A stretch of DNA of 12,428 nt from JBOHUX01 sp050734915 (lineage in GTDB: Bacteria; Chloroflexota; Dormibacteria; Dormibacterales; Dormibacteraceae). Shown here piece after piece: positions 6,487-12,428 of this stretch. The translations under genes were made by a program, and so were the position numbers. Numbering within the stretch: position 1 is the first letter of the stretch; each line of letters opens with the position of its first letter. The notes under the pieces are model-generated. The model saw nothing but the letters and a program-made list of their open reading frames with translations, was not told the DNA's origin and searched no databases. The stretch is taken from positions 1 to 12,428 of the forward strand of contig JBOHUX010000062.1 of the NCBI GenBank assembly GCA_050734915.1, given 5' to 3'.

Positions 6487-6580
6487 CCGACTTTCCGGCT
6501 GCTGGCGCTCGTTTTGCCCGTGCCCGGGGAGGCATCGTGCGTGCCGGCCCGACCTGGGACGGCGCCGGCCGGGCGGGGCG
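6487..6580. other. Convergent intergenic gap without a recognisable terminator
   Basis: These 94 bases separate the hemQ-like gene from the oppositely directed DUF3048 gene. GC-rich, short, self-complementary GCCGGC/GGCCGG blocks could form weak 6-bp stems, but none is followed by a T-run on either strand. If transcription ends here it is not by a standard intrinsic terminator that I can see. Confidence 0.5.
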
Positions 6581-8206
6581 TCAGTGGCTCTGGCCGTCGC
6601 CCAGCACGTGGATCCAGGTCAGCCCGGTGTTGAGCCGGATCACGCCGCCCTGAGCGTCGGTGAAGTAGACCGGCGTGTGGTTGTCGTAGTACCACTCGGA
6701 CGGCGACGACCCCATGTGCCAGGTCGCGTGGACGACCCGGCCGTCCGAGTAGATGTCGGCCGGTCCCGAGCCGAGCATCGAGTACCAGACCGAGTGGGCG
6801 CCCCCGTTCTCGTCCTCGATCCAGTCCGTGTAGTGGAAGGGCACGTGGAGGAGGACCACGTTCTTGACCCGGAGCTGGCGCCCGGTGGCGGCGTCGATGA
6901 AGGGCGTTCCGTGGTCGGAGCGGAGGTACTGCCGGCCGGCGGCATCGTACTGGTAGGAGACACCGTGGAGGGGCACGCCCGGCGGCGGGGCAGGATCGCC
7001 CGCCACCACGTCCGGATGCGGGGGGTCGACACTGAACGTGCGGGCGTGGGGGGCGCCCGCCCACTCGCGCCGGAAGCGCAGCACCCGAGCCCGATCCGTG
7101 AACAGGTTGTGGGGAGCGAAGTTGATGCCGGAGCGGAAGAAGTGGTTGCCGGTGTCGAAGTCGTTGATGACGCCGGGGACGACCGGAAGGGACTGCCTGT
7201 CGCCGAACATGTAGTGAAGGGTTCCGACCGAGGCCCCGCTGCACATGAAGAGTCCGTCGTAGGCGTAGTCGAGGTAGGGGTTGATCATCCGGCAGCTGCG
7301 GACGGGGCCGATGAGGGGCGGGATGTCGTTGAAGTAGATGGCCGTCATCCGGGTGATCGAGTATTCGCTGATGTACTCGTAGACCATGTCCGCGTTCTGA
7401 AGGCCGCTCTGGGGCCTGGCCGGCCCGCTGTTCTCGACCACCACCTCCATCGGGATCTTGGTCTTGAAGCCGGGCGTGACGCCGGTCGTGGAGTTGGCGG
7501 GCTCGAGGCCCACGACCTCGAGCCTCAGATGACCGGGATCGGCGAGCGGGTCGCCCTTGGCGCTTATCGCACCCTTCCCGATCTGAATCGCCGCCACCTG
7601 ACCGGGGACGACGCGGGAATCGGCGAAGGTGACCGTGGTCCTGTCGGGGGACCAGGCAAGGGCGGTCACCGCCAGGGTGTTCACGGTGACCGACACCGAG
7701 CCGGTCCGCATGGGCGCCGTGAACACCAGCGAAAGCCCGGAGGCCGGCGTCATCTCTCGCCGGGCGGAGGTGACCGGCTTGCCATCGACCTCGAGGCCGG
7801 CGACGGCCACCTCGGGCAGCGTGGTGAAGTTGCCCCTCCAGCCGGAGAGGGTGGCGCTGTGACTCGCGTCCCTGGTCGGCGCCAGCCGGAGCGTGTAGCG
7901 CTGCCCCGGCCGCCAGTGGCTCGAGGGGGTCACCGTCAGCCGGCGGCCCGACCCGCTCAGGCTGGTGGCGGTCGCCGGGGTGACGGCGACCCGCGCACCC
8001 GCCAGGTCCATGGGCTGGTCGAACTGGATCACGAGCGACTGCGTGGGCCGGACTCGGCCCAGGTCGCCGCCTTCGAGACGGGCGTGGATGGCCGGCGACA
8101 GCATGGCCCGAGTGATGAGCACCGCGGCCAGGACGGCGGCCACGGCCACCACCGCCGCTCCGGCCATCGTCTGCCGGCGGCTGGGCCTCAGGGGAAGGTG
8201 GGACAC
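6581..8206 (-). CDS. Membrane-anchored DUF3048 (YerB-like) protein with Ig-like domains
   Basis: A 541-residue extracytoplasmic protein. An N-terminal basic stretch is followed by one hydrophobic segment (about residues 15-36) without a lipobox Cys, so it is probably anchored by an uncleaved signal helix. Residues about 45-130 and 131-231 look like two SbsA/Big_5-type Ig-like domains, each with an F-x-x-P-M motif (F62-D-Q-P-M; F162-T-A-P-M). Residues about 250-395 are the DUF3048 N-terminal domain: E258-N-S-G-P-A-R-P-Q-S-G-L; A272-D-M-V-Y-E; I284-T-R-M-T-A-I-Y; I299-G-P-V-R-S. Residues about 415-538 are its C-terminal domain, including L428-R-S-D-H-G-T-P and K448-N-V-V. The Bacillus relative YerB is a lipoprotein of unknown function. 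GTG 8206 is used; ATG 8167 (residue 14) would trim the basic N-terminus. It is transcribed alone. Confidence 0.85.
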   Translation of the reverse strand: MSHLPLRPSRRQTMAGAAVVAVAAVLAAVLITRAMLSPAIHARLEGGDLGRVRPTQSLVIQFDQPMDLAGARVAVTPATATSLSGSGRRLTVTPSSHWRPGQRYTLRLAPTRDASHSATLSGWRGNFTTLPEVAVAGLEVDGKPVTSARREMTPASGLSLVFTAPMRTGSVSVTVNTLAVTALAWSPDRTTVTFADSRVVPGQVAAIQIGKGAISAKGDPLADPGHLRLEVVGLEPANSTTGVTPGFKTKIPMEVVVENSGPARPQSGLQNADMVYEYISEYSITRMTAIYFNDIPPLIGPVRSCRMINPYLDYAYDGLFMCSGASVGTLHYMFGDRQSLPVVPGVINDFDTGNHFFRSGINFAPHNLFTDRARVLRFRREWAGAPHARTFSVDPPHPDVVAGDPAPPPGVPLHGVSYQYDAAGRQYLRSDHGTPFIDAATGRQLRVKNVVLLHVPFHYTDWIEDENGGAHSVWYSMLGSGPADIYSDGRVVHATWHMGSSPSEWYYDNHTPVYFTDAQGGVIRLNTGLTWIHVLGDGQSH

Positions 8207-8396
8207 GAACCCGGGACTTTAGCACCCGTCGCGGACGGTCCGCCGGCGGTGGACGGTGCCTCCCATCGGGCCGCCCGATCCGTGTCGAGATCCCCCGCCC
8301 CCTGCCACAATGGCTTTCAGTGAGCGAGGCGGCGGAGCCGAGACCGGTGCCCGAGAGAGCGCCGCACCTCGACCTCGCACGCTGTGCGGTGCGAGA
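8207..8396. other. Divergent intergenic region between DUF3048 and biotin carrier genes
   Basis: These 190 bases must carry the promoters for both divergent genes. A 13-bp palindrome, GCGGAC-G-GTCCGC (8231-8243), lies 25-37 bases upstream of the DUF3048 start, and GGACGGT recurs at 8233 and 8251. CACAAT (8306-8311) is the best -10-like hexamer reading rightwards, without a clear -35. Codons read in the biotin-carrier frame from ATG 8310 to 8396 have only about half G/C in third positions, unlike genes here, so this stretch is probably not coding. Confidence 0.55.
8374..8395 (+). promoter_or_regulatory. Hairpin abutting the biotin carrier start codon
   Basis: CTCGCAC (8374-8380) pairs with GTGCGAG (8389-8395) around an 8-base loop, ending one base before the GTG at 8397. 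The left arm can instead pair CGCAC (8376-8380) with GTGCG (8384-8388) around a 3-base loop, so two mutually exclusive stems are possible. It occupies the place of a Shine-Dalgarno, and no good one is seen. Translational control is an inference. Confidence 0.35.
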
Positions 8397-8609
8397 GTGA
8401 TCGAGGTCACCGCCGAGCTGGTGGGCAGCGTCTGGAAGATCGAGATCGCTCTCGGGCAGCGGGTCGAGGAGGACGACGTCCTGATCGTCCTGGAGTCGAT
8501 GAAGATGGAGATCCCGGTCACCGCTCCGGCCGCGGGCACGGTCAGGGAGCTGAGGGTCGCCGAGGGCGAGGTGGTTCGCGAGGGTCAGGTCCTGGCGGTC
8601 ATCGAGTGA
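8397..8609 (+). CDS. Stand-alone biotin carrier (biotin/lipoyl attachment) protein
   Basis: A 70-residue single-domain biotinyl carrier. The biotinylation motif V31-L-E-S-M-K36-M-E-I-P is canonical, with Lys36 as the modified residue about 35 residues from the C-terminus. The second half A43-P-A-A-G-T-V, E57-G-E-V-V, E62-G-Q completes the flattened beta-barrel repeat. Such short carriers serve acyl-CoA carboxylases (acetyl/propionyl-CoA type) as free-standing BCCP, swinging carboxybiotin between the biotin carboxylase and the carboxyltransferase. Neither enzyme is encoded here, so its partner is elsewhere. The GTG start at 8397 gives the usual family length and N-terminus (I-E-V-T-A-E-L-V). 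Starts at 8256 or 8310 would add a low-complexity, Pro/Arg-rich stretch with non-coding-like third positions. It heads a plus-strand group with the zinc-ribbon and RNase H genes. Confidence 0.92.
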   Translation: MIEVTAELVGSVWKIEIALGQRVEEDDVLIVLESMKMEIPVTAPAAGTVRELRVAEGEVVREGQVLAVIE

Positions 8610-8681
8610 AGCCGGCCACGATCGCCTCCGGCCCCGGGGCCGGGCCCGCTCGCGCAAATGGAGTGCCGGTGGTGGGGCGGG

Positions 8682-9371
8682 ATGCGACCTGAGGCCCTGC
8701 TCCTCCAGCAGCAGCGGCTGGAGACGGGGCTCCGGAACCTCGCCGCCGAGAAGGAGCGCCTGGAGGCCGGGCTCGCCGCCCGCCCTGAGATAGACGCCCT
8801 CGAGGCCGAGCTGGGGACGGAGGCCGCCGCGCGGGACGAGGTGGCCCGCCGCCTTGGCGCCGCCGAGCGCGATGCCCAGGAACATCGGCACCGGCTCCAG
8901 GCGCGTGAGAGGGAGCTGATGAGCGGCCACCTCCACCAGCCGTCGGAGCTCACCAGGCTCAGCCAGGAGGTCGAGCACATGCGCTCGCGGCTCCGCGAGG
9001 AGGAGGACGGCGAGCTGGCGCTGATGGAGGAGTCCGAGGCCCGGGAGGGTGCCGTCCGGGCGCTCGAGGAGCGGCTTGGCGAGGCGCGCGCCCGGCTCGC
9101 CGCCGAGGCTCCACGAGCCCGGGCCGAGCTGGACCGGATCAGCGCCGAGGCGGAGCTGCTGGAGGCGGAGCGGCAGGAGGTCTGGGAGCGGATTCCAGCC
9201 GACTTCCAGGCCGCTTACCGTCGCGTGCGGGCGCCGGCGCCGGTGGCCGAGGTCACCGGCGGGCAGTGTGGAGGATGCCGGGTCGGGCTCACGACCAACG
9301 AGCTCCAGCAGGTGCGGCGGGGGGGCATCGTCATCTGCCAGAGCTGCTCCCGGCTTCTGGTCGCCGCTTGA
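8682..9371 (+). CDS. Coiled-coil C4-type zinc ribbon protein (DUF164 family)
   Basis: A 229-residue protein with a long coiled coil (about residues 8-170, heptad-rich and full of Glu, Arg, Leu and Ala) and a C-terminal C4 zinc ribbon: C196-G-G-C199 and C219-Q-S-C222. Between them lies the family motif G-L-T-T-N-E-L-Q-Q. This is the DUF164/zf-RING_7 architecture, thought to act as a nucleic-acid- or ribosome-associated factor; I do not assign a more exact role. Its gene very often neighbours RNase HI-like or Nif3-like genes, as here, where its TGA overlaps the RNase H TTG. ATG 8682 is preferred because a G-rich purine stretch (GGTGGTGGGGCGGG) precedes it and the coiled coil begins right after it. 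ATG 8658 would add eight residues including a W-W pair. Confidence 0.88.
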   Translation: MRPEALLLQQQRLETGLRNLAAEKERLEAGLAARPEIDALEAELGTEAAARDEVARRLGAAERDAQEHRHRLQARERELMSGHLHQPSELTRLSQEVEHMRSRLREEEDGELALMEESEAREGAVRALEERLGEARARLAAEAPRARAELDRISAEAELLEAERQEVWERIPADFQAAYRRVRAPAPVAEVTGGQCGGCRVGLTTNELQQVRRGGIVICQSCSRLLVAA

Positions 9372-9790
9372 AGACCCTCCGGCTGTTCACGGACGGGGCG
9401 GCGCGCGGGAATCCGGGGCCGGCCGGTCTGGGGGTGGTGATCGAGGACGGCGAGGGCGTGCGCCTCCGGGGGCTGTGCCGGTACATCGGCGTCGCGACCA
9501 ACAACCGTGCCGAGTACCTGGCCCTGATCGAGGGCCTGCGGGCCCTCGCCGAGTGGAAACCCGATCGAGTGGACGCCTACCTGGACTCCAAGCTGGTCGT
9601 CGAGCAGGTGACGGGCCGGTACCGGGTCCGGAGTGCCGACCTGGCGCCCCTGGCCGGTGAGGCGGCGAGGCTGCTGGCCGGCTTCCCGCAATGGGGGGTG
9701 AGGCACGTCCGCCGGGAGATGAACCGTGGCGCCGACGCGCTCGCCAACAAGGCGATCGACGATTGGAACCAGGGCCACAAGCCGGCTTGA
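9368..9790 (+). CDS. Ribonuclease HI-like protein
   Basis: A 140-residue RNase H-fold nuclease of the RVT_3/RNase HI-like group, which cleaves the RNA strand of RNA:DNA hybrids. The four acidic active-site positions are present: D9 in F-T-D-G-A-A-R-G-N-P-G-P; E49 in N-N-R-A-E-Y-L-A-L; D73 in Y-L-D-S-K-L-V; and D123 in N-R-G-A-D-A-L-A-N. The basic protrusion of E. coli RNase HI is absent, as in this subfamily. The frame is open upstream to 9266, but that part lies within the zinc-ribbon gene. TTG 9368 is chosen since it overlaps the upstream stop as TTGA and gives K-T-L-R-L-F-T-D-G, the normal family beginning. It has no C-terminal phosphatase domain, unlike the mycobacterial RNase H/CobC fusion found in the same genomic context. 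Confidence 0.93.
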   Translation: MKTLRLFTDGAARGNPGPAGLGVVIEDGEGVRLRGLCRYIGVATNNRAEYLALIEGLRALAEWKPDRVDAYLDSKLVVEQVTGRYRVRSADLAPLAGEAARLLAGFPQWGVRHVRREMNRGADALANKAIDDWNQGHKPA

Positions 9791-9850
9791 GCGGGGCTCT
9801 TCCGCCGCCGGCGCCGGGCCGGTTCCGATCCGGGACGACACCGCTTGCCT

Positions 9851-9854
9851 GAGG
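9851..9854 (+). promoter_or_regulatory. Shine-Dalgarno-like GAGG supporting GTG 9863
   Basis: GAGG lies eight bases before GTG 9863. TTG 9845, the longer alternative start of the same frame, has nothing comparable upstream. Confidence 0.55.
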
Positions 9855-9862
9855 CGTCTCGG

Positions 9863-11107
9863 GTGGCGGCGGGGGGGCCGCCCGACCAACCCCTGCGGGT
9901 GGCGCTCCTCGCCTATCGAGGCAACCCGCACTCCGGCGGCCAGGGGGTCTACGTTCGCCATCTGAGCCGTGCGCTGCGTGCCCTCGGCCATCACGTCGAG
10001 GTGCTGGCCGGGCCGCCCTACCCGGACCTCGACGCCGGTGTGCGCCTCACCCGCCTCGAGAGCCTGGACCTCTACCGGTGCGAGCGCCCGTTCCGCCCCG
10101 CCCGCCCGGTCCGGGGCGCGATCGACGCGCTGGAGCTGGGAATCATGTGCGTGGCGGGGTACCCGGAGCCGCTCACCTTCAGCCTTCGAGCCTGGGGGGA
10201 GCTCGCCGGGCGGACCTCGGAGTTCGACGTTGTTCACGACAACCAGTGCCTTGGCTACGGCCTGCTCGGGATCGCTCGCCGGCTGCCGGTGCTGGCCACC
10301 GTCCACCATCCGATCGCGATCGACCGGCGCCTCGAGCTGGCCCACGCCGGGGCTGGCCGGCGGATCGGGCTCCGGCGCTGGTACGCCTTCATCCGGATGC
10401 AGGCCCGGGTCGCCAGGCGCCTCCCGCTGATCACCGTCTCCGCCATCTCGCGGGACGGCATCGTGGCCGAGATGCGGGCTCGCGCCGACCGCATCACGGT
10501 CATCTCCAACGGGGTCGATGCCGAGGTCTTCCGGCCGCTGCCGGGCCGCGAACGAGTCCCTGGGCGGCTGGTGGCGACGGTCAGCGCCGACGTCCCGCTC
10601 AAGGGCCTGGTGCCTCTTCTGGAGGCCCTGGCGGCCGTTCGGGCGGAACGGCCGGCGGATCTGGTGGTGGTGGGGCGGCCGCGTCCCCACGGTGCCGCCG
10701 CCACCGCCATCGACCGGCTCCGGCTCGCGGGCTCGATCCGGTTCACCGGCGGCATCCGCGAGGACGAGCTGGCCGAGCTCTACGCGGGTGCCGAGGTGGC
10801 GGTGGTGCCGTCTTTGTACGAGGGCTTCTCGCTCCCCGCGCTGGAGGCGATGGCGTGTGGAGTGCCCCTGGTCGCCACCACCGCCGGCGCGCTGTCGGAG
10901 GTGGTCGGCGGCGACGGCGAGGCGGGCCTGCTGGTGCCGCCGGGCGATCCCCCCGCGCTCGCCGCGGCGATCGGACGCGTCCTCGCCGACCCCGCTCTCA
11001 GGCGGAGGATGGGGGGTTGTGGCCGGCGGCGCGCCCTCGAACGCTTCACCTGGGACGCCGCCGCCCGGGCGACGGCCGGATGCTACCGATCGCTGATGAC
11101 TTGCTGA
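9863..11107 (+). CDS. GT4 family glycosyltransferase
   Basis: A 414-residue GT-B-fold retaining glycosyltransferase of family 4. The N-terminal acceptor domain begins L-R-V-A-L-L-A-Y-R-G and has the glycine loop G25-G-Q-G-V-Y-V-R-H-L-S, P-E-P-L-T-F-S-L, V-V-H-D-N-Q and V-H-H-P-I. The linker carries V-I-S-N-G-V-D-A-E-V-F. The C-terminal nucleotide-sugar domain has K247 in D-V-P-L-K-G-L, F-T-G-G-I and the E-x7-E motif E320-G-F-S-L-P-A-L-E328 in P-S-L-Y-E-G-F, followed by A-C-G-V-P-L-V-A. All catalytic hallmarks look intact. It has no signal peptide or strong membrane helix, so it is probably cytosolic or peripheral. GTG 9863 with GAGG is chosen over TTG 9845. Its end overlaps the methyltransferase by 7 bp, and it forms a trio with that gene and the toroid protein after it. 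Donor and acceptor are unknown. Confidence 0.9.
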   Translation: MAAGGPPDQPLRVALLAYRGNPHSGGQGVYVRHLSRALRALGHHVEVLAGPPYPDLDAGVRLTRLESLDLYRCERPFRPARPVRGAIDALELGIMCVAGYPEPLTFSLRAWGELAGRTSEFDVVHDNQCLGYGLLGIARRLPVLATVHHPIAIDRRLELAHAGAGRRIGLRRWYAFIRMQARVARRLPLITVSAISRDGIVAEMRARADRITVISNGVDAEVFRPLPGRERVPGRLVATVSADVPLKGLVPLLEALAAVRAERPADLVVVGRPRPHGAAATAIDRLRLAGSIRFTGGIREDELAELYAGAEVAVVPSLYEGFSLPALEAMACGVPLVATTAGALSEVVGGDGEAGLLVPPGDPPALAAAIGRVLADPALRRRMGGCGRRRALERFTWDAAARATAGCYRSLMTC

Positions 11108-11859
11108 CATTCGACTTCGACCGGCTCGCCATCGTGCCCGAGGAGCGCGTGCTCGATCTCGGATGCGGCACCGGCCGGCACTGCCGGGAGGCGCTGAGAC
11201 GGGGGGCGCGGGTGACGGGGCTTGATCTCGGACGGGAGGACCTTCGCCGGGCGCGCGAGGGGATGGCGGCGGTCCTCGGCGAGGACGTCGAGCCTCGCCG
11301 GGCACAAGGTGGCCGGCCGGGCCCGGCCCCGATCGCCTCAGTGGTCTGCGGCAACGGGCTCCAGCTTCCCTTCCCCGATCGCGCCTTCGACCTCGTGCTC
11401 ATGGCGGAGGTCCTGGAGCACATCCCGCGCGACCGGCGGGCGATCAGCGAGGCCTGGCGGGTCCTCCGGGCCGGGGGGAGGCTGGCGGTGAGCGTCCCGC
11501 GCTGGTTCCCGGAGCGGATCTGCTGGGCGCTCTCGGACGAGTACCACGCCAATCCCGGCGGCCACGTCCGCGTCTACCGGGGCTCGGAACTGGGCGACAT
11601 GCTCGAGGCGGCCGGGTTCCGGGTCTCCGGGCGTCACCACGCGCATGCGCTCCACTCCCCCTACTGGTGGATGAAGTGCGCGGTCGGCTCCCGGCGCGGC
11701 GCGACCGCGCTGCCCGCCCTCTACCACCGCTTCCTCGTCTGGGACATCCTGCGCCGTCCCCGGGCCGTGCGGGCGCTGGAGCGGGCGCTCAACCCGCTGC
11801 TCGGCAAGAGCCTGGTCCTCTACCTCCAGAAGCCGCCGGAGGGCGCCGATGCCGCCTGA
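11101..11859 (+). CDS. Class I SAM-dependent methyltransferase
   Basis: A 252-residue Rossmann-fold methyltransferase of the Methyltransf_11/UbiE-like group. Motif I is V17-L-D-L-G-C-G-T-G-R26. The acidic residue that binds the SAM ribose is D42 in G-L-D-L. The motif around residues 83-90 (C-G-N-G-L-Q-L-P) and F96-D-L-V-L-M-A-E-V-L-E-H-I, then L122-R-A-G-G-R-L, complete the core. The extra C-terminal region (S186-P-Y-W-W-M-K-C, W214-D-I-L-R-R-P, N231-P-L-L-G-K-S-L) is a lineage-specific cap that probably shapes the acceptor site. TTG 11101 is preferred since L-T-F-D-F-D-R-L is the usual beginning as I know this subgroup; ATG 11080 in the same frame is the alternative and overlaps the GT4 gene by 28 bp. 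Neither has a clear Shine-Dalgarno, in keeping with translational coupling. Substrate unknown. Confidence 0.9.
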   Translation: MLTFDFDRLAIVPEERVLDLGCGTGRHCREALRRGARVTGLDLGREDLRRAREGMAAVLGEDVEPRRAQGGRPGPAPIASVVCGNGLQLPFPDRAFDLVLMAEVLEHIPRDRRAISEAWRVLRAGGRLAVSVPRWFPERICWALSDEYHANPGGHVRVYRGSELGDMLEAAGFRVSGRHHAHALHSPYWWMKCAVGSRRGATALPALYHRFLVWDILRRPRAVRALERALNPLLGKSLVLYLQKPPEGADAA

Positions 11860-12428
11860 GGTGGCGGGCATCCTCACCCGGGCTGAGGCCGGGGCCACCC
11901 TTGCGGCGATCGCCTCCGCGCAGCAGGCGGACGGGTGTGTCCCGGCCGCCGGGGACGGCACCGCGGACCCCTGGAATCATCTCGAGGCGGCCATGGCCCT
12001 CGACGCCGGGGGCGCTCGCGCCGAGGCGGAACGGGCCTACGCCTGGCTCCTCGATTCGCAGCGGGAGGACGGCTCGTGGGCAATCTCGTACCGCGCCGGG
12101 GAGGTGCTCGACGCGGGCGCGGACGCGAACTTCTGCGCCTACGTCGCCACCGGCGCCTGGCACCACTTCCTCGCCAGCGATGATGCCGGGTTCCTGGCCG
12201 ATCTCTGGATCGCGGTCGAACGCGCGATCGAGTTCGCGCTCGCCCTCCAGGCTCCCGGTGGCGAGGTCCTCTGGGCCCGGGACGCGGGCGGGCGGGCGTG
12301 GCCGGGGGCCCTGCTCGCCTCCTCCTCGTGCATCCATCTGAGCCTCGCCTGCGCGCTCTCGGCGGCGCGCCGCCTGGGCCGCGAGCGGCCGCGCTGGGAG
12401 AGCGCCCGGGCGCGGCTCGGGCAGGCGA
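11849..12428 (+). CDS. Prenyltransferase/squalene-cyclase-repeat (alpha-toroid) protein, 3' end outside window
   Basis: The frame stays open from ATG 11849 to the window edge (193 residues). It starts 11 bp inside the methyltransferase gene. Visible QW-type elements of the alpha/alpha-toroid superfamily are A24-Q-Q-A-D-G, S70-Q-R-E-D-G-S-W77 and L133-Q-A-P-G-G. Between them are D40-P-W-N-H-L-E and D88-A-G-A-D-A-N-F-C-A-Y, then W104-H-H and S158-S-S-C-I-H. Superfamily members include squalene-hopene cyclases, protein prenyltransferase beta subunits and some glycan-acting toroids. The visible part lacks a DxDD cyclase motif, though that could lie beyond the edge. Small size of the first repeats and the conserved gene order suggest a partner of the GT4 and methyltransferase rather than a classical hopene cyclase. 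Third codon positions are strongly G/C, confirming coding. Function unknown. Confidence 0.82.
   Translation, partial: MPPEVAGILTRAEAGATLAAIASAQQADGCVPAAGDGTADPWNHLEAAMALDAGGARAEAERAYAWLLDSQREDGSWAISYRAGEVLDAGADANFCAYVATGAWHHFLASDDAGFLADLWIAVERAIEFALALQAPGGEVLWARDAGGRAWPGALLASSSCIHLSLACALSAARRLGRERPRWESARARLGQA

Noticed and set aside
6540..6580. Intrinsic terminator between the hemQ-like and DUF3048 genes
   Set aside because: Only 6-bp GC stems from self-complementary GCCGGC/GGCCGG blocks and no T-run on either strand; expected by chance at this GC.
8256..8396. Longer N-terminus for the biotin carrier from ATG 8256 or 8310
   Set aside because: Third codon positions there are only about half G/C, the peptide is low-complexity, and family carriers are about 70 residues, which fits GTG 8397.
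6411..8978. 855-codon open frame on the minus strand covering the DUF3048 gene, the biotin carrier and part of the zinc-ribbon gene
   Set aside because: It is an out-of-frame shadow produced by very high third-position GC. Its translation is low-complexity Arg/Pro/Gly-rich, and it overlaps three genes with clear family motifs.
9808..9840. tRNA-like TpsiC arm (GGTTCCGATCC) and 10-bp palindrome CCGGCGCCGG in the RNase H-GT4 gap
   Set aside because: No acceptor, D or anticodon arms can be built around it, and the palindrome is ordinary for such GC-rich sequence.
10078..11079. Long upstream extension of the methyltransferase frame
   Set aside because: This part is the alternate frame of the GT4 gene, rich in Arg/Gly/Pro and without motifs. 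The methyltransferase fold begins only after 11080.
9215..11305. 696-codon open frame antisense to the RNase H, GT4 and methyltransferase genes
   Set aside because: No recognisable domain, biased composition, and complete overlap with motif-supported genes on the other strand.

Overview
This is a high-GC, gene-dense bacterial window with strong G/C preference at third codon positions, frequent GTG and TTG starts, and many stop/start overlaps of 1-11 bases. The likely source is an actinobacterial or Chloroflexota/Dormibacterota-like soil lineage. That is an inference from gene content: a coproheme-decarboxylase-type chlorite dismutase family protein, a stand-alone ~70-residue biotin carrier, and a GT4/methyltransferase/prenyltransferase-like trio. 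There is no rRNA or other firm taxonomic marker. I see no rRNA, tRNA, CRISPR array, insertion sequence, attachment site or origin.

Layout. (1) 3-1622, plus strand: the end of a Tad/Flp-pilus operon, with the C-terminus of a TadC-like inner-membrane protein followed by three small TadE/TadG-like pilin-related proteins, each joined to the previous gene by a stop/start overlap. The last runs 58 bp into the convergent gene. (2) 1565-2419, minus strand: a metal-dependent amidohydrolase (amidohydrolase_2 type). (3) 2473-6486, plus strand: a MobA-like nucleotidyltransferase, then a compact run of electron-transfer flavoprotein beta and alpha, an unusual GT2-like protein with a cysteinyl-tRNA-synthetase C-terminal-like segment at its N-terminus, and a HemQ-like chlorite dismutase family protein. 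(4) 6581-8206, minus strand: a membrane-anchored DUF3048 (YerB-like) protein with Ig-like domains. (5) 8397-9790, plus strand: a biotin carrier protein, a coiled-coil C4 zinc-ribbon (DUF164) protein and an RNase HI-like protein. (6) 9863-12428, plus strand: a GT4 glycosyltransferase, a SAM methyltransferase and a squalene-cyclase/prenyltransferase-repeat protein cut by the window end, all overlapping.

Working together: region 1 contributes to assembly of a Tad-type surface appendage. EtfB and EtfA form one heterodimeric electron carrier; their acyl-CoA or other dehydrogenase and their quinone oxidoreductase are not in view. The HemQ-like protein would finish heme b synthesis by the coproporphyrin route used by many monoderm bacteria. 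The zinc-ribbon/RNase H pair is a recurrent neighbourhood. The terminal trio looks like a dedicated pathway that glycosylates and methylates an unidentified, possibly lipid or terpenoid, product. This trio and the GT2 fusion are the best candidates here for an undescribed system.

No stretch longer than 300 bases lacks a gene. The largest gap is 8207-8396, between divergent genes.
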